From: Yponomeuta sedellus | Lineage: Eukaryota > Arthropoda > Insecta > Lepidoptera > Yponomeutidae | Assembly: GCA_934045075.1 (NCBI GenBank) | Contig: OW203745.1 | Location: 10,528,373 to 10,592,372, forward strand | Reading direction: 5' to 3' | DNA length: 64,000 nt | In this document: positions 57,001 through 60,872 of the stretch, one piece after another | Layout: each line of letters begins with the position of its first letter | Position numbering within the stretch: position 1 is the first letter of the stretch | The notes under the pieces: generated by a model | The model's database searches: none | What the model was told of the DNA's origin: nothing | What the model saw: only the letters and a program-made list of their open reading frames with translations | Made by a program: the position numbers and the translations under genes

Positions 57001-58643
57001 GAGCCTTTTTCCCATGGCATGACGCAAGACCAGTCACACAGTCGTACCATTTTGCAATTCAATATCCGGGCTCGTGAAAGACGGTCATCTCTACTGTTCC
57101 ATTTCTATTATTCAATTTCCTTTATTTTCAATTTCGTAATAAACGTGTTTTAAGAAAAATATCTTTTATAAAAAGACTCTCCTGACCCGCCCCGTAACAG
57201 GACACTTCCGACAAAAATTCAAATAAGTTGATCCGATTCGATGGTTACAAATCAATAATAAGACTAGGATACTGAAATTACTTTTAGTACAATAAAATCG
57301 TACCTTTCTGATCGGCATATGAGCAATCAATTTTTTCAATGTGTTCAGCAAATGTTTTCAGATAAGAAAAATCACTATTTCTTTTAGAAATGTCAACAAA
57401 AAGTGTCATAGCAGCGTCCAAAGTCATATTCGCTCCAACTATGAGATTTTGATCCAATTCGACACCTTTTAGTGATATAACATCACTTATATCGATTAGA
57501 ACTCTGGGATACTCAAAAGACTCGCATATACCTTAAAATTACAATGATCAAATTAGAAAAAAAGTAATAGAACGCACCAATCGCGATTAATATTATTTTA
57601 CCTTTTCCAGTATTGCCATCCACTAACATATACGAATCCGTACCTTCATTTTTAAGTATTTCAAATATCTGGTCTATTTCGTATGATTTGTAAAATTTAT
57701 ATGCATCGTCCGAAACAAGAGTCATAAGTTTTTTTTCTTTCTCAAGCAAAATCCAATCATCTTCATTGGCAGCATCATCAATACACCTTTTAGCACAGCG
57801 TTCATTAGCATTTTCACACATGCAAAGATCTTCAATGTCTCTCACTTTTGACACCAGATTTGGGCATGCATCCGTTGCGAAAGACTTCATGGTATCTAAT
57901 ATAGGACGGTAGCCAGTACATCGACATGTATTGCAACCAAATGACTTTTCTAGCTGCGACATGGACAGTTTTTTGTCTAAAAGGCTGGAACAAATTGTGG
58001 ACTGTTAAACGTTCAAATTACAAATGTAATAAGACTGAGTGAGGTCCCCATACTAAAATAATAATTCATATGCTTAAACTTTAAAACAGTAATACTTATA
58101 ACACAACAACAAATGCAAACAACAACAAAATAAAATAAGAATTGATAAGACCGGACACTTGACCGGACACTTGTCCGGTCTTATCAATTCTTATTGTGAC
58201 TCTGACTCCTGTTTATGTGTTTATGGTTCTAAAATCAAACAAGTAAAATGTATGCTAAACTGATATTATAGTCATTTGGGGCTGTCGAAACCCAACTTGC
58301 ACATTTCCGGTTTTTATTAGGTAGTTATATTTATTTAATACGTTAAAAAAAATTGCTTGCAAAGAGAACTAAGACTGAGTCTCATAAGAACACAATCAAA
58401 CGCACATTGAACATAATCAATAATTATTGTCTAAATTAATTTTGTTTCGTGATTATTTGGGTAAATCAATTGACAATCATACCTATGCATATGCATTACC
58501 CAACCAGGAGTGCAGTAGCCACATTGCGTTCCATTCAATTCGGCTATCCTCTTCTGAACTTCGCTGTATCCCGTTTTTCTATTACCAACTCCTTCAATCG
58601 TCGTGATGCTCCAGTTATGACAAGAATATACGAGGACTAGACA
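35960..58643 (-). CDS. Aldehyde oxidase (molybdo-flavoenzyme), 14 visible exons, 5'-incomplete
   Basis: Overview of one minus-strand gene. The enzyme family oxidises aldehydes with [2Fe-2S], FAD and molybdopterin cofactors, mostly in the cytosol; insect paralogues include antennal odorant-degrading forms. The 14 exons sum to 3608 nt (~1200 codons), and families are usually 1250-1350 residues, so only the N-terminus is missing. Aldehyde oxidase is favoured over xanthine dehydrogenase because the molybdenum-site segment reads [10 protein letters not shown] rather than QEHFYLE. The catalytic Glu is kept (VGEC, usually VGEP). Two exons break phase. The introns contain SINEs, a MITE, Penelope pieces and a whole errantivirus. 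A functional gene, a pseudogene or an assembly with indels all remain possible. Confidence 0.9.
36152..36265 (-). CDS. Aldehyde oxidase exon 13 (catalytic Glu)
   Basis: 114 nt between TTTCCAG and GTATAG. It encodes [19 protein letters not shown] and then [12 protein letters not shown]. The Glu of VGE is the general base of the molybdenum centre; the following Pro of the family is Cys here. It needs one carried-over base, but exon 12 as read leaves two. Confidence 0.9.
36530..37205 (-). pseudogene. Penelope-like element: GIY-YIG endonuclease relic (minus)
   Basis: The minus strand encodes, with frameshifts, [15 protein letters not shown] ... [33 protein letters not shown] and [10 protein letters not shown]. 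This is the GIY-YIG endonuclease domain and C-terminus of Penelope-like reverse transcriptases. The non-coding end with TTTACCTCGACGTTTCGACG follows. Stops and frame changes make it a relic. Confidence 0.8.
37206..37750 (+). pseudogene. Penelope-like element: C-terminal ORF piece and 3' end (plus)
   Basis: An open frame to 37637 reads [34 protein letters not shown] and [10 protein letters not shown], then an Ala/Pro-rich tail and a stop. The non-coding end is identical in kind to 3985-4180. It lies head to head with the preceding minus fragment but belongs to a different subfamily. The reverse transcriptase domain is absent. Confidence 0.8.
37979..38172 (-). CDS. Aldehyde oxidase exon 12
   Basis: Follows CTCCAG and ends at GTGAGA. 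It encodes [36 protein letters not shown] and [11 protein letters not shown] ... NPKGAVGTK, a strong match to the family (VEGA-x-x-x-GLGY; LTN-x-S; DIP-x-DFRV). The length (194 nt) leaves two bases where exon 13 needs one. A run of five A directly before the donor (37980-37984) is the obvious place for an extra base. Confidence 0.9.
38611..39380 (-). CDS. Aldehyde oxidase exon 11 (largest)
   Basis: 770 nt, acceptor GTGGCAG, donor GTAAGA. It encodes [61 protein letters not shown] and [21 protein letters not shown]-x-NTK is the molybdopterin-binding signature. The frame is open throughout and the phase fits both neighbours. Confidence 0.95.
40032..40227 (-). CDS. Aldehyde oxidase exon 10
   Basis: 196 nt. 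It encodes [33 protein letters not shown] and [15 protein letters not shown]. The T-F-M-R-A-P-G end corresponds to the conserved F-R-G/A-P-G molybdopterin contact. It leaves one base, completed by exon 11. Confidence 0.95.
40410..40585. mobile_element. Inverted Penelope-like 3' ends (family 3) in an intron
   Basis: A palindrome of ~80-bp arms: GCTCGTTTATTAAATTTTTAC and CCAACGTTTCGGCACTTTTT are mirrored after a short centre (CAGGTGCCGTGGTGCCTG). The same hairpin-plus-GAAACGTYG architecture is seen in the other Penelope-type ends. Lies between exons 10 and 9. Confidence 0.65.
40628..41005 (+). mobile_element. 5S-derived SINE, near full length (copy 9)
   Basis: The 5S-like head (TTAAGCAACAATAGGCGCGG then AGGATGGGTGACCGTCCCG) is followed by the full body to GGGGATATACAAGGG. 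It sits in the aldehyde oxidase intron between exons 10 and 9, antisense to the gene. Confidence 0.85.
41345..41590 (+). mobile_element. tRNA-headed SINE, family B (copy 2)
   Basis: Nearly identical to 3605-3850: box A TGGCGCAGCGG, box B GGTTCGATCCC, CTAGTTTGTCTCGGGTCTTG body and a TATTTAT tail. Intronic in the aldehyde oxidase gene. Confidence 0.85.
41591..42145. other. Intronic stretch with an unassigned inverted structure
   Basis: Holds GCGGAAAGGCTGTCATTGCAA (about 41941) and a partial complement TTGCAATGACGGTTCCGCAC (about 42030), so a ~110-bp stem-loop that may be a degraded MITE. Related words recur at about 43300-43400. Confidence 0.45.
42146..42245. mobile_element. Small MITE (copy 2)
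   Basis: GATTGTTAACCAAGGGC ... CACCCGAGGTAAACACTC ends with internal ATCAATTGCATAT/ATATGCAATTGAT pairing. Same family as 23546-23655. Confidence 0.6.
42246..42651. other. Intronic stretch with no recognised feature
   Basis: AT-rich; nothing supported. Confidence 0.35.
42652..42864. mobile_element. TA-flanked MITE with ~41-bp inverted repeats
   Basis: 213 bp with terminal inverted repeats GTGCGTTCACGTTAACTTGA ... GAGAGAATTGGTAACA (42654-42694), matched at 42822-42862 with one difference. TA lies at 42650-42651 and 42865-42866. Tc1/mariner-type MITE in an aldehyde oxidase intron; no coding. Confidence 0.9.
42867..43434. other. Intronic stretch with no recognised feature
   Basis: AT-rich with GAAATGAAAT-type simple sequence at about 43080-43130. 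Confidence 0.35.
43435..43640 (-). repeat. Dispersed repeat C (copy 3, minus)
   Basis: Reverse complement of 10160-10370 (AGCCAGTACAATGCATGAGT, TTGGAGTTTTTTTGGCC, AGATTTTGAAATGGAC, CTGCGCTCC). Intronic. Confidence 0.65.
43726..43909 (-). CDS. Aldehyde oxidase exon 9
   Basis: Acceptor TTTTGCAG, donor GTAGGT. It encodes [34 protein letters not shown] and [21 protein letters not shown]-x-FGGK is the conserved molybdopterin contact. The first base completes an Asn codon with exon 8. Confidence 0.95.
44060..44122 (+). repeat. Retroposon 3' tail fragment
   Basis: GTACAATAAAGTGTTATCTATC, the same end as at 22.1 and 34.4 kb, with only one TATC unit. Confidence 0.45.
44422..44918 (-). CDS. Aldehyde oxidase exon 8
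   Basis: 497 nt, acceptor TCTTCCAG, donor GTTAGT. It encodes [53 protein letters not shown] and [25 protein letters not shown] occupies the molybdenum-site position and favours aldehyde oxidase over xanthine dehydrogenase. It leaves two bases, so the donor before TTAGTACC is preferred over a later GT. Confidence 0.95.
45210..45494 (-). CDS. Aldehyde oxidase exon 7
   Basis: 285 nt, phase 0 at both ends, acceptor ATTCCAG, donor GTAAGT. It encodes [38 protein letters not shown] and [14 protein letters not shown], spanning the linker from the FAD part into the molybdopterin domain (SGEA-x-Y-x-NDIP). Confidence 0.95.
45855..45920 (+). pseudogene. Tiny LINE 3' tail
   Basis: EKAYTQQ, a stop, then a GATGATGATGATG tract: the last codons and tail of an RTE/R1-like LINE, in the intron between exons 7 and 6. 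Confidence 0.4.
45937..46227 (-). CDS. Aldehyde oxidase exon 6
   Basis: 291 nt, phase 0. It encodes [53 protein letters not shown] and [10 protein letters not shown], the C-terminal part of the FAD-binding region (MPR-x-Q-x-A-x-AIVNA; IVYG-x-ISP). Confidence 0.95.
46343..46473 (-). CDS. Aldehyde oxidase exon 5
   Basis: 131 nt, acceptor ATTTCAG, donor GTTAGA. It encodes [20 protein letters not shown], then [11 protein letters not shown] and LKSYN. It fits the family (LPDFL-x-x-DMKGK; I-x-LPP). It uses one base from exon 4. Confidence 0.9.
46512..46885 (+). mobile_element. 5S-derived SINE, best-preserved copy (copy 10)
   Basis: The clearest 5S-like head in the window: GTTAAGCAACAACAGGCGCG, then GTCAGGTGCTGGATGGGTGA and CCG, at 46563-46607. 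It is colinear with insect 5S rRNA box A, intermediate element and box C. The body runs to GGCGACATACAGGG. Intronic between exons 5 and 4, antisense to the gene. Confidence 0.85.
46886..47379. other. Intronic stretch with no recognised feature
   Basis: Contains a TTCTTCTTCTTC tract. A related piece, TCGTGTCAGCGATTTGACC (about 47199), recurs loosely at 19730. Confidence 0.35.
47380..47535 (+). pseudogene. LINE 3' fragment (same family as 20820-21620)
   Basis: Shares GCAAAGGGGAAGATAAAAAG, TGCAACGACTTATGAACG, CTGTCAGGATCGTGGCAAGT and GGCGTGAGGT with 21460-21620. 5'-truncated, intronic. Confidence 0.7.
47584..47686 (-). CDS. Aldehyde oxidase exon 4
   Basis: 103 nt, acceptor TTTTTCAG, donor GTAAGA. 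It encodes [19 protein letters not shown] and [15 protein letters not shown], the FAD-binding motif (usually IGT/SIAGNL). The errantivirus lies in the intron upstream, between exons 4 and 3. Confidence 0.95.
47687..48081. other. Intronic stretch with no recognised feature
   Basis: AT-rich intron sequence. Confidence 0.35.
48082..48303. repeat. Minisatellite: six 37-bp units with an internal palindrome
   Basis: Units begin TCTAGCTGATTGCTAGG at 48082, 48119, 48156, 48193, 48230 and 48267, with few substitutions. Each holds a dyad CTAGC-TGATT-GCTAG and a TACGTCATTC block. It lies in the aldehyde oxidase intron about 290 bp from the errantivirus. It resembles no CRISPR: there are no unique spacers. 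Confidence 0.9.
48593..48866 (+). repeat. Errantivirus 5' LTR
   Basis: Starts TGTTATAATCACC and ends CCCGTAACA; AATAAA at 48805-48810. Confidence 0.95.
48868..48886 (+). other. Errantivirus primer binding site (tRNA-Leu-like)
   Basis: TGGTGTCAGAAGTGGGATC starts one nucleotide after the LTR and is complementary to a tRNA 3' end of the leucine type (…CCCACTTCTGACACCA). The tRNA identity is recalled, not searched. Confidence 0.75.
49339..49370 (+). CDS. env: Candidate env leader exon (start codon and signal-peptide start)
   Basis: ATG at 49339 opens ten full codons plus two bases, mostly hydrophobic residues, ending exactly at a strong donor (CT|GTGAGT, 49371). The two leftover bases combine with the first base after the acceptor at 54842 and the env frame continues uninterrupted. 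In unspliced RNA the same ATG forms an 11-codon uORF that stops (TGA) across the donor. Env itself has no suitable ATG near its start, which supports the spliced leader. Confidence 0.7.
49546..50499 (+). CDS. gag: Errantivirus Gag
   Basis: 317 codons from the first sensible ATG (49546, context ACAAAATGG); the frame is open 33 nt further upstream without an ATG. An alpha-helical capsid-like region (about residues 20-190) is followed by two CCHC knuckles: [14 protein letters not shown] and [14 protein letters not shown]. It ends D-N-C-N-L-N-stop over a slippery heptamer. Structural protein that binds RNA and assembles particles. Knuckles are absent from some errantiviruses such as gypsy. Confidence 0.9.
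   Translation: MAKSEQSTQILLTEPYPIQVLCSFISPYKGDRETLTAFLTNCQNALDLSSRSQTDLLLKFIISKLEGKAQIACSNREFSSFDELKAVLQQNFGQRKHYNHLLLDLQSCKQMLNETVAQFALRIETSLTDLQAEIHNANSLKKELPGRLAMTEDLALYTFCLGLNSRLSNIVRCREPETLNDAVIVAVEEEKILNLLNKSTSRPTDAPKQKFCRRCNKPGHLESECFRRDSRALVPYKPNPRPQRDYSDRSQGPFNPAVCRYCKNEGHDISQCKKRQFNNARRNSNNNPYQFQHNVTVESPPLSTSGEEADEDNCNLN
50490..50534 (+). promoter_or_regulatory. Programmed -1 frameshift signal (gag-pol)
   Basis: T TTA AAC in gag phase (50490-50496) lies directly before the gag TAA (50497-50499). Nine nucleotides later GGGTA (50506-50510) pairs with TACCC (50530-50534), enclosing TCGT/ACGA (50517-50520, 50525-50528) around a 4-nt loop. Pol is open in the -1 frame from exactly this site. 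Sequence, spacing and frame all fit known -1 signals; efficiency is untested. Confidence 0.85.
50490..54791 (+). CDS. pol: Errantivirus Pol (protease, RT, RNase H, integrase)
   Basis: 1433 codons in the -1 frame from the slippery site; the first internal ATG-less stretch argues for expression as Gag-Pol. A basic Ser/Pro/Lys-rich linker comes first. Then protease (CFLIDTGAS, about 51036), reverse transcriptase ([16 protein letters not shown] at about 52326), RNase H ([28 protein letters not shown]), integrase HHCC ([10 protein letters not shown] ... CRSCQ), catalytic core ([26 protein letters not shown]) and a GPY/F module (VWKGPYKI). All key catalytic residues are present. NADALFIFP replaces the usual NADALSR, outside the active sites. 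Ends 50 nt before the env acceptor. Confidence 0.95.
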   Translation, partial: FKLSNGVSHSCRRVPSNYAGTLSTPSESAKSPESQILNPSVSKARKPKRVRFNLPTPISKSKRQIGRQNKQHPNDSASPSISRVENSSLPSISATKPSNVKINSASKSSPQNPPSGASVSLSQKPKQISEPKKTSKPKENSKPKPNSKSNSISIHEINTTYKKVSLPHVCLKTNYSDNVLCFLIDTGASVNIAKLTNFTQKPSLSNDTIKLKGLSDNDSYCESLGVFQIQFDFQTDTGSISFDHEFHAISENVNLNYDGILGNDFLSRQNADVRYSNHCLHIQGNLIPIEFNQPTYIIPARSEAVIECSITNDSSEFHNTKEALVLDHSISEGIFVANSLVSIKPNGKINISVLNTTNSEIKVTDYKVTLTQTCHIPSSTSNSQENIYSVSSSDSNRHNRVLDNIRTSHLNSKEEKRLIDCCSKYTDIFYLEGEQLTYTNVTKHTINTGDSQPIHVKSYRFPECHKDEVERQIKSLLDQKIIRPSNSPWSAPVWVVPKKMDASGKKKWRLVIDYRKLNDVTVSDVYPLPLISDILDQLGHSKYFTTLDLASGFHEVLMDPLDAPKTGFTVSTNNSAAGHYEFSRMPFGLKNAPATFQRLMNTVLCGLQGLHCFIYLDDCIVYSHDLDSHMQKLELVFSKFREANLKLQPDKCEFLRREVAYLRHIITDKGVSPNPDKIKAVTDFPTPKNPKDIKSFLGLVGYYRRFIENFSKITKPLTSLLKKDAEFHWEQEQKNAFSILKSKLTSAPLLQYPDFEKPFILTTDASNYAVGAILSQGDVGKDKPIAYASRTLNKAEGNYSTIEKELLAILFGVKTFRPYLYGHKFKFVTDHRPLVWLFNVKDPSSKLIRWRLKLEEYDYEIIYKQGKLNSNADALFIFPVNVNVTDPILNRSNASGNSPPAADNNSQSPQLPPMPSTSETYEQYLQSIRRSPISYDTEIQEFNEPLLKAKCKVITYPTSIDLDESVPYCQEILEASTSEPDIRTIERELYTYYSTSNEKHLFTHLFLRVHHYDEMSYKDIFNLLRDFRDMIRFWYSEEKEFAISDFSDPFSKLSFPKIYNILAFLFHGTGVKVNIYHNSILYPTPDEVKKILKDHHDSPTAGHPGISRMLERIKSGYWWKSMRQDIENYVKNCRSCQINKPLRQTNRAPMIITSTATRPIEKVFLDIVGPLPETYEFQFKFILTLQDDLTKYSQAYPLQTSSAEETAKKFVHFIAHVGIPKIIVTDQGTNFCSEVFKQLERLFGIKHLIASPYHPQTCGALERSHSTLKEYLRPFVNENAHTWDLYLNTAMFSYNTNVHTTTDFSPFELLFGFKPYIPKSIDTLESNTYTDYIRVLNHRLYYSRQKALQNIHLSKERSKKHYDSRAKPTTYSVNDTVYLKCHHKQNKALSPVWKGPYKIVKINGNHTVTLLINRRHVRHHYDEIKLAADQTAP
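54818..54841 (+). promoter_or_regulatory. Candidate env splice acceptor
   Basis: A pyrimidine-rich tract (TATTTTTATTTATTTATTCCAG) ends in AG at 54840-54841. Spliced from 49371, it would remove 5471 nt containing gag and pol. Confidence 0.75.
54842..56765 (+). CDS. env: Errantivirus Env (main exon)
   Basis: About 640 codons to TAA at 56763-56765. The main exon lacks an initiating ATG near its start. Features: a short N-terminal segment, a furin-type site RIKR (55164-55175) followed by the conserved insect fusion-peptide start GLFD, helical heptad-like segments, Cys-rich ectodomain, one C-terminal membrane span (about 56475-56525) and a ~75-residue basic cytoplasmic tail. This is the baculovirus F-like Env of errantiviruses, a membrane fusion glycoprotein. 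The ORF is uninterrupted. Expression would need splicing from the leader exon. Confidence 0.9.
56915..56924 (+). other. Errantivirus polypurine tract
   Basis: AAGGGGGGGG lies one base before the 3' LTR. Confidence 0.9.
56926..57199 (+). repeat. Errantivirus 3' LTR
   Basis: 274 bp, two differences from the 5' LTR (~0.7%). Confidence 0.95.
57304..57531 (-). CDS. Aldehyde oxidase exon 3 (phase break)
   Basis: Acceptor TTTTAAG, donor GTACGA. It encodes [33 protein letters not shown] and [11 protein letters not shown] in the first frame, then IAHMPIRK in another. Both halves match the FAD domain (VGA-x-x-T; A-H-x-P-x-R). The length (228 nt) is one base too long in phase. The shift sits at an ATTGATTG tandem (minus strand, 57324-57331) beside a six-A run (57331-57336). 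Confidence 0.9.
57602..57984 (-). CDS. Aldehyde oxidase exon 2
   Basis: 383 nt, acceptor TGTTCCAG, donor GTAAAA. It encodes [20 protein letters not shown], then [11 protein letters not shown] ... [16 protein letters not shown] and [11 protein letters not shown]. The [10 protein letters not shown] motif supplies two cysteines of the second [2Fe-2S] cluster (with CGYC in exon 1). The end matches the family LV-x-GNT-x-x-G entry to the FAD domain. Confidence 0.95.
57985..58482. other. Intron between exons 2 and 1 with a 23-bp hairpin
   Basis: AATTGATAAGACCGGACACTTG and its complement (about 58140-58187) form a hairpin with a short central repeat; otherwise AT-rich. Confidence 0.6.
58483..58643 (-). 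CDS. Aldehyde oxidase exon 1 of the visible set
   Basis: 161 nt, acceptor TTTTCAG, donor GTATGA. It encodes [18 protein letters not shown] and [23 protein letters not shown] is half of the second [2Fe-2S] site. The exon starting with Cys is normally preceded by the GEGGCG-x-C exon of the first cluster, which I could not find between 58644 and 59700. It lies beyond the LINE and the window edge, or is lost. Confidence 0.95.
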
Positions 58644-59268
58644 CTGAAAAGTAGGTTATTTTGCTGTCATCGTTCTCTATTTTTTAAACTTGTTTAACAG
58701 ATTTACGTACCTGCAATAGTAGTCAAGGTAAATTAATATTTTATTTGTAACTCAGACAGTATGTTGCGTGATACGGCAGGAGTATAATTATTAAGGTTTA
58801 AAGCAGTATTTAGATGAGCATCTTTAGCATATAGTGCGTTCACAGAGTCTATTCACATGGTCTATATTAAGTTGTTTTTGTTTCTTTTTTTGCGATAAAC
58901 AAACCAGTTTTCAATTTCAACCTTAGGTCTTATGAAAGTCAAATGAAAATGAAAACAGAAATAATATTAGAAACCGTCCAAGTGTACGCACTTACAGGTA
59001 CAGGATACCGTTAGAAGATAAGATAGAGATAAAGAAGGTTTTTTATCTGCCATACAAAACATAACAACTTCATTAAAGTAATTCTCAATTATGTTTGTAG
59101 AAAGTTTTTTTTTGTAACTTGGTTACCTATCATTCGTACATTGTAAGGCCGTGATAGTTTTGCTTGTAAGTGCATTATATGTCCTACCGACCTGATTTAC
59201 ACGATTCTACAATCAATCGCTTAGCCAGGACAGGGAGAAGGATGCCCGACTCTAACAAAAAAAATATT
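58644..59268. other. Upstream intron stretch, no exon found
   Basis: Searched by eye on the minus strand for the first [2Fe-2S] motif (C-x4-C-G-x-C); none seen. Confidence 0.5.
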
Positions 59269-59272
59269 TATT

Positions 59273-59581
59273 TATTCATTCATTCATTCATTCATTCATT
59301 CATTCATTCATTCATTCATTCATTCATTCATTCATTCATTCATTCATTCATTCATTCATTCATTCATTCATTCATTCATTCATTCATTCATTCATTCATT
59401 CATTCATTCATTCATTCATTCATTCATTCATTCATTCATTCATTCATTCATTCATTCATTCATTCATTCATTCATTCATTCATTCATTCATTCATTCATT
59501 CATTCATTCATTCATTCATTCATTCATTCATTCATTCATTCATTCATTCATTCATTCATTCATTCATTCATTCATTCATTC
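59273..59581. repeat. (TTCA)n microsatellite, ~77 units
   Basis: About 308 bp of uninterrupted TTCA tetranucleotide. It creates an artificial IHSF-repeat reading frame (59170-59634), which is not a gene. Confidence 0.95.
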
Positions 59582-59655
59582 TACCCGCAGCGCGCGCGCT
59601 CGATAAGACGCAACATCTCACGTCCGTGCTTTAAACTGCAATTTAAATACTTCTC

Positions 59656-59690
59656 ACGGGTTAGTGCATTAGAAATAAAAATGGTGTAAC
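59656..59690 (+). mobile_element. SINE family A tail fragment before the LINE
   Basis: CACGGGTTAGTGCATTAGAA ... AAAATGGTGTAAC, the family A 3' tail, directly followed by a T12 run and the LINE leader. It is either a decayed SINE or a sequence shared with the LINE 5' UTR. Confidence 0.65.
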
Positions 59691-59732
59691 TTTTTTTTTT
59701 TTTTGTTTGCCTCAGGGTGTTTTATCGTGACA

Positions 59733-60872
59733 ATGGTATCATGTAAAACCTGTACTAAGAAGATCTTGGCTGCTGACAAAATCTCATGTGAAGCCTGTGC
59801 CGGCTACTTCCACGTAACATGCGTGGGTTTTACAAAGGAATCGTGGAAGAAACACACAGGCCTTTGGCTTTGTGCCGACTGCAAAGCTTTTTGTTGCAAC
59901 GGATGTAAGGACTTCACAGCTCAAGCCGATAGGATCACGTGCTCGGGAAAAGCTTGCGGTCAACTTTTTCATCGCCAGTGCGTTGGTATTTCTACGAGTA
60001 CACGGTCTTCTGATTTACCCTCATGGGTATGTCCTGTGTGCAAAGCTAAGGAGCCGAGAATGGGAAACACAAATACTCCAGTCAAAGGGCTCGATTGCTT
60101 CAACGTTACTTATAGGAAGCCCTCACAGCATAGCCTGATTACTTCTCCTACTGCAGACGGTGACGAAGGGAATGAGGGGCTTCGTGCTTTTATTCAACAG
60201 TGCATGGATTCACTTAAATCCGAATTGAAAGTCACGATTCGCTCGGAGATCTCCAGCAGCCTGGCTTTGCTCAGAACAGAATTTGATGCAAAGCTTGCAG
60301 CTATTGACGATAAATTCAGCAAGTTCACTGAGCTCGAAATGGAGTTGACCGAGGCTAGACAGCGAATTACCGATCTGGAGACTCAAAATGACTCTCACCA
60401 GCAATGGCTTAGGATGAACAATCTCGAAATATCTGGTGTCCCAGAATGCAATAATGAGTCCCTCACTGACTTGGTGATCGATATTGCTAACCATGCCGGA
60501 GTTCAGTTGAAGAAAGATGACATTGAGTTCGCAAATAGAGTCCGGCCAGCACAATCTACTTCTGGCCGCCCAAAAAACATAATTGTCAAATTAAGGCAGA
60601 GATCTCTCAAGGACCACATCATCTCAGGTATCAAGAATCGCAAGGGCCTTACTACCGCAGATATAAAGATGAATAAAGACTCCACCAGGGTTTATGTAAA
60701 TGATCATCTTACGCCAAAGAATAAGGGACTGCTGAAGGAGTGCAAAATCGTTTGCGCAAAGTTTAAATACCAATATGTTTGGGTCAAAAACTGCAACATA
60801 TACGTACGAAAGGCAGAAAAATGTCCTTTTTTTCAGATAAAATCCGCTTCAGATATTTCAAAGATTGTATAA
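59733..60872 (+). CDS. LINE ORF1: two PHD-like zinc fingers plus coiled coil
   Basis: 379 codons from ATG 59733. Finger 1: CKTC ... CEACAGYFHVTC ... CADC; finger 2: CNGC ... CSGKACGQLFHRQC ... CPVC; both follow the C4HC3 spacing. A Ser-rich linker, a coiled coil (about residues 180-225, ELEMELTEARQRITDLE) and an L1-ORF1p-like domain (WLRMNNLEISGVPE ... EFANRVRP ... IIVKLRQRSLKDHI) follow. It probably binds element RNA; PHD fingers may contact chromatin (inference). Confidence 0.85.
   Translation: MVSCKTCTKKILAADKISCEACAGYFHVTCVGFTKESWKKHTGLWLCADCKAFCCNGCKDFTAQADRITCSGKACGQLFHRQCVGISTSTRSSDLPSWVCPVCKAKEPRMGNTNTPVKGLDCFNVTYRKPSQHSLITSPTADGDEGNEGLRAFIQQCMDSLKSELKVTIRSEISSSLALLRTEFDAKLAAIDDKFSKFTELEMELTEARQRITDLETQNDSHQQWLRMNNLEISGVPECNNESLTDLVIDIANHAGVQLKKDDIEFANRVRPAQSTSGRPKNIIVKLRQRSLKDHIISGIKNRKGLTTADIKMNKDSTRVYVNDHLTPKNKGLLKECKIVCAKFKYQYVWVKNCNIYVRKAEKCPFFQIKSASDISKIV

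Larger units (their letters stand above)
48593..57199 (+). mobile_element. Complete errantivirus (Ty3/gypsy endogenous insect retrovirus)
   Basis: 8.6 kb with 274-bp LTRs differing at two positions (A/G near 48751; T/A in the TTTTTTAAA/TTTTATAAA run), a 4-bp TSD GGAC (48589-48592, 57200-57203), primer site, gag, pol, env and purine tract. All three ORFs are open, so the copy is young and potentially competent. It lies antisense in the aldehyde oxidase intron between exons 3 and 4. Two-knuckle gag, gag-pol -1 shift and spliced env are compatible with errantiviruses. Confidence 0.95.
48515..57262. mobile_element. Penelope-like relic forming the errantivirus target (48515-48592 and 57200-57262)
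   Basis: Left flank: AACTTTCGTAAGCACTCC ... AACGTGATTAAGCTC ... AGAGCGGAC. Right flank: ACTTCCGACAAAAATTC ... GTTGATCCGATTCGATGG. Joined without the virus they match the 3985-4180 family (GAGCGAAACC ... GGACTTTTCCGA), with inverted outer arms (ATTATTGATTTGTAA and complement). The virus inserted into an old Penelope end inside the intron. Confidence 0.65.

Noticed and set aside
35960..58643. Xanthine dehydrogenase instead of aldehyde oxidase
   Set aside because: The molybdenum-site segment lacks the QEHF-type Glu of xanthine dehydrogenase, and the exon sequences resemble insect aldehyde oxidases more closely; a phylogeny would settle it.
59170..59634. 154-codon ORF with an IHSF repeat
   Set aside because: Created by the TTCA microsatellite; any pure tetranucleotide gives an open four-residue repeat.
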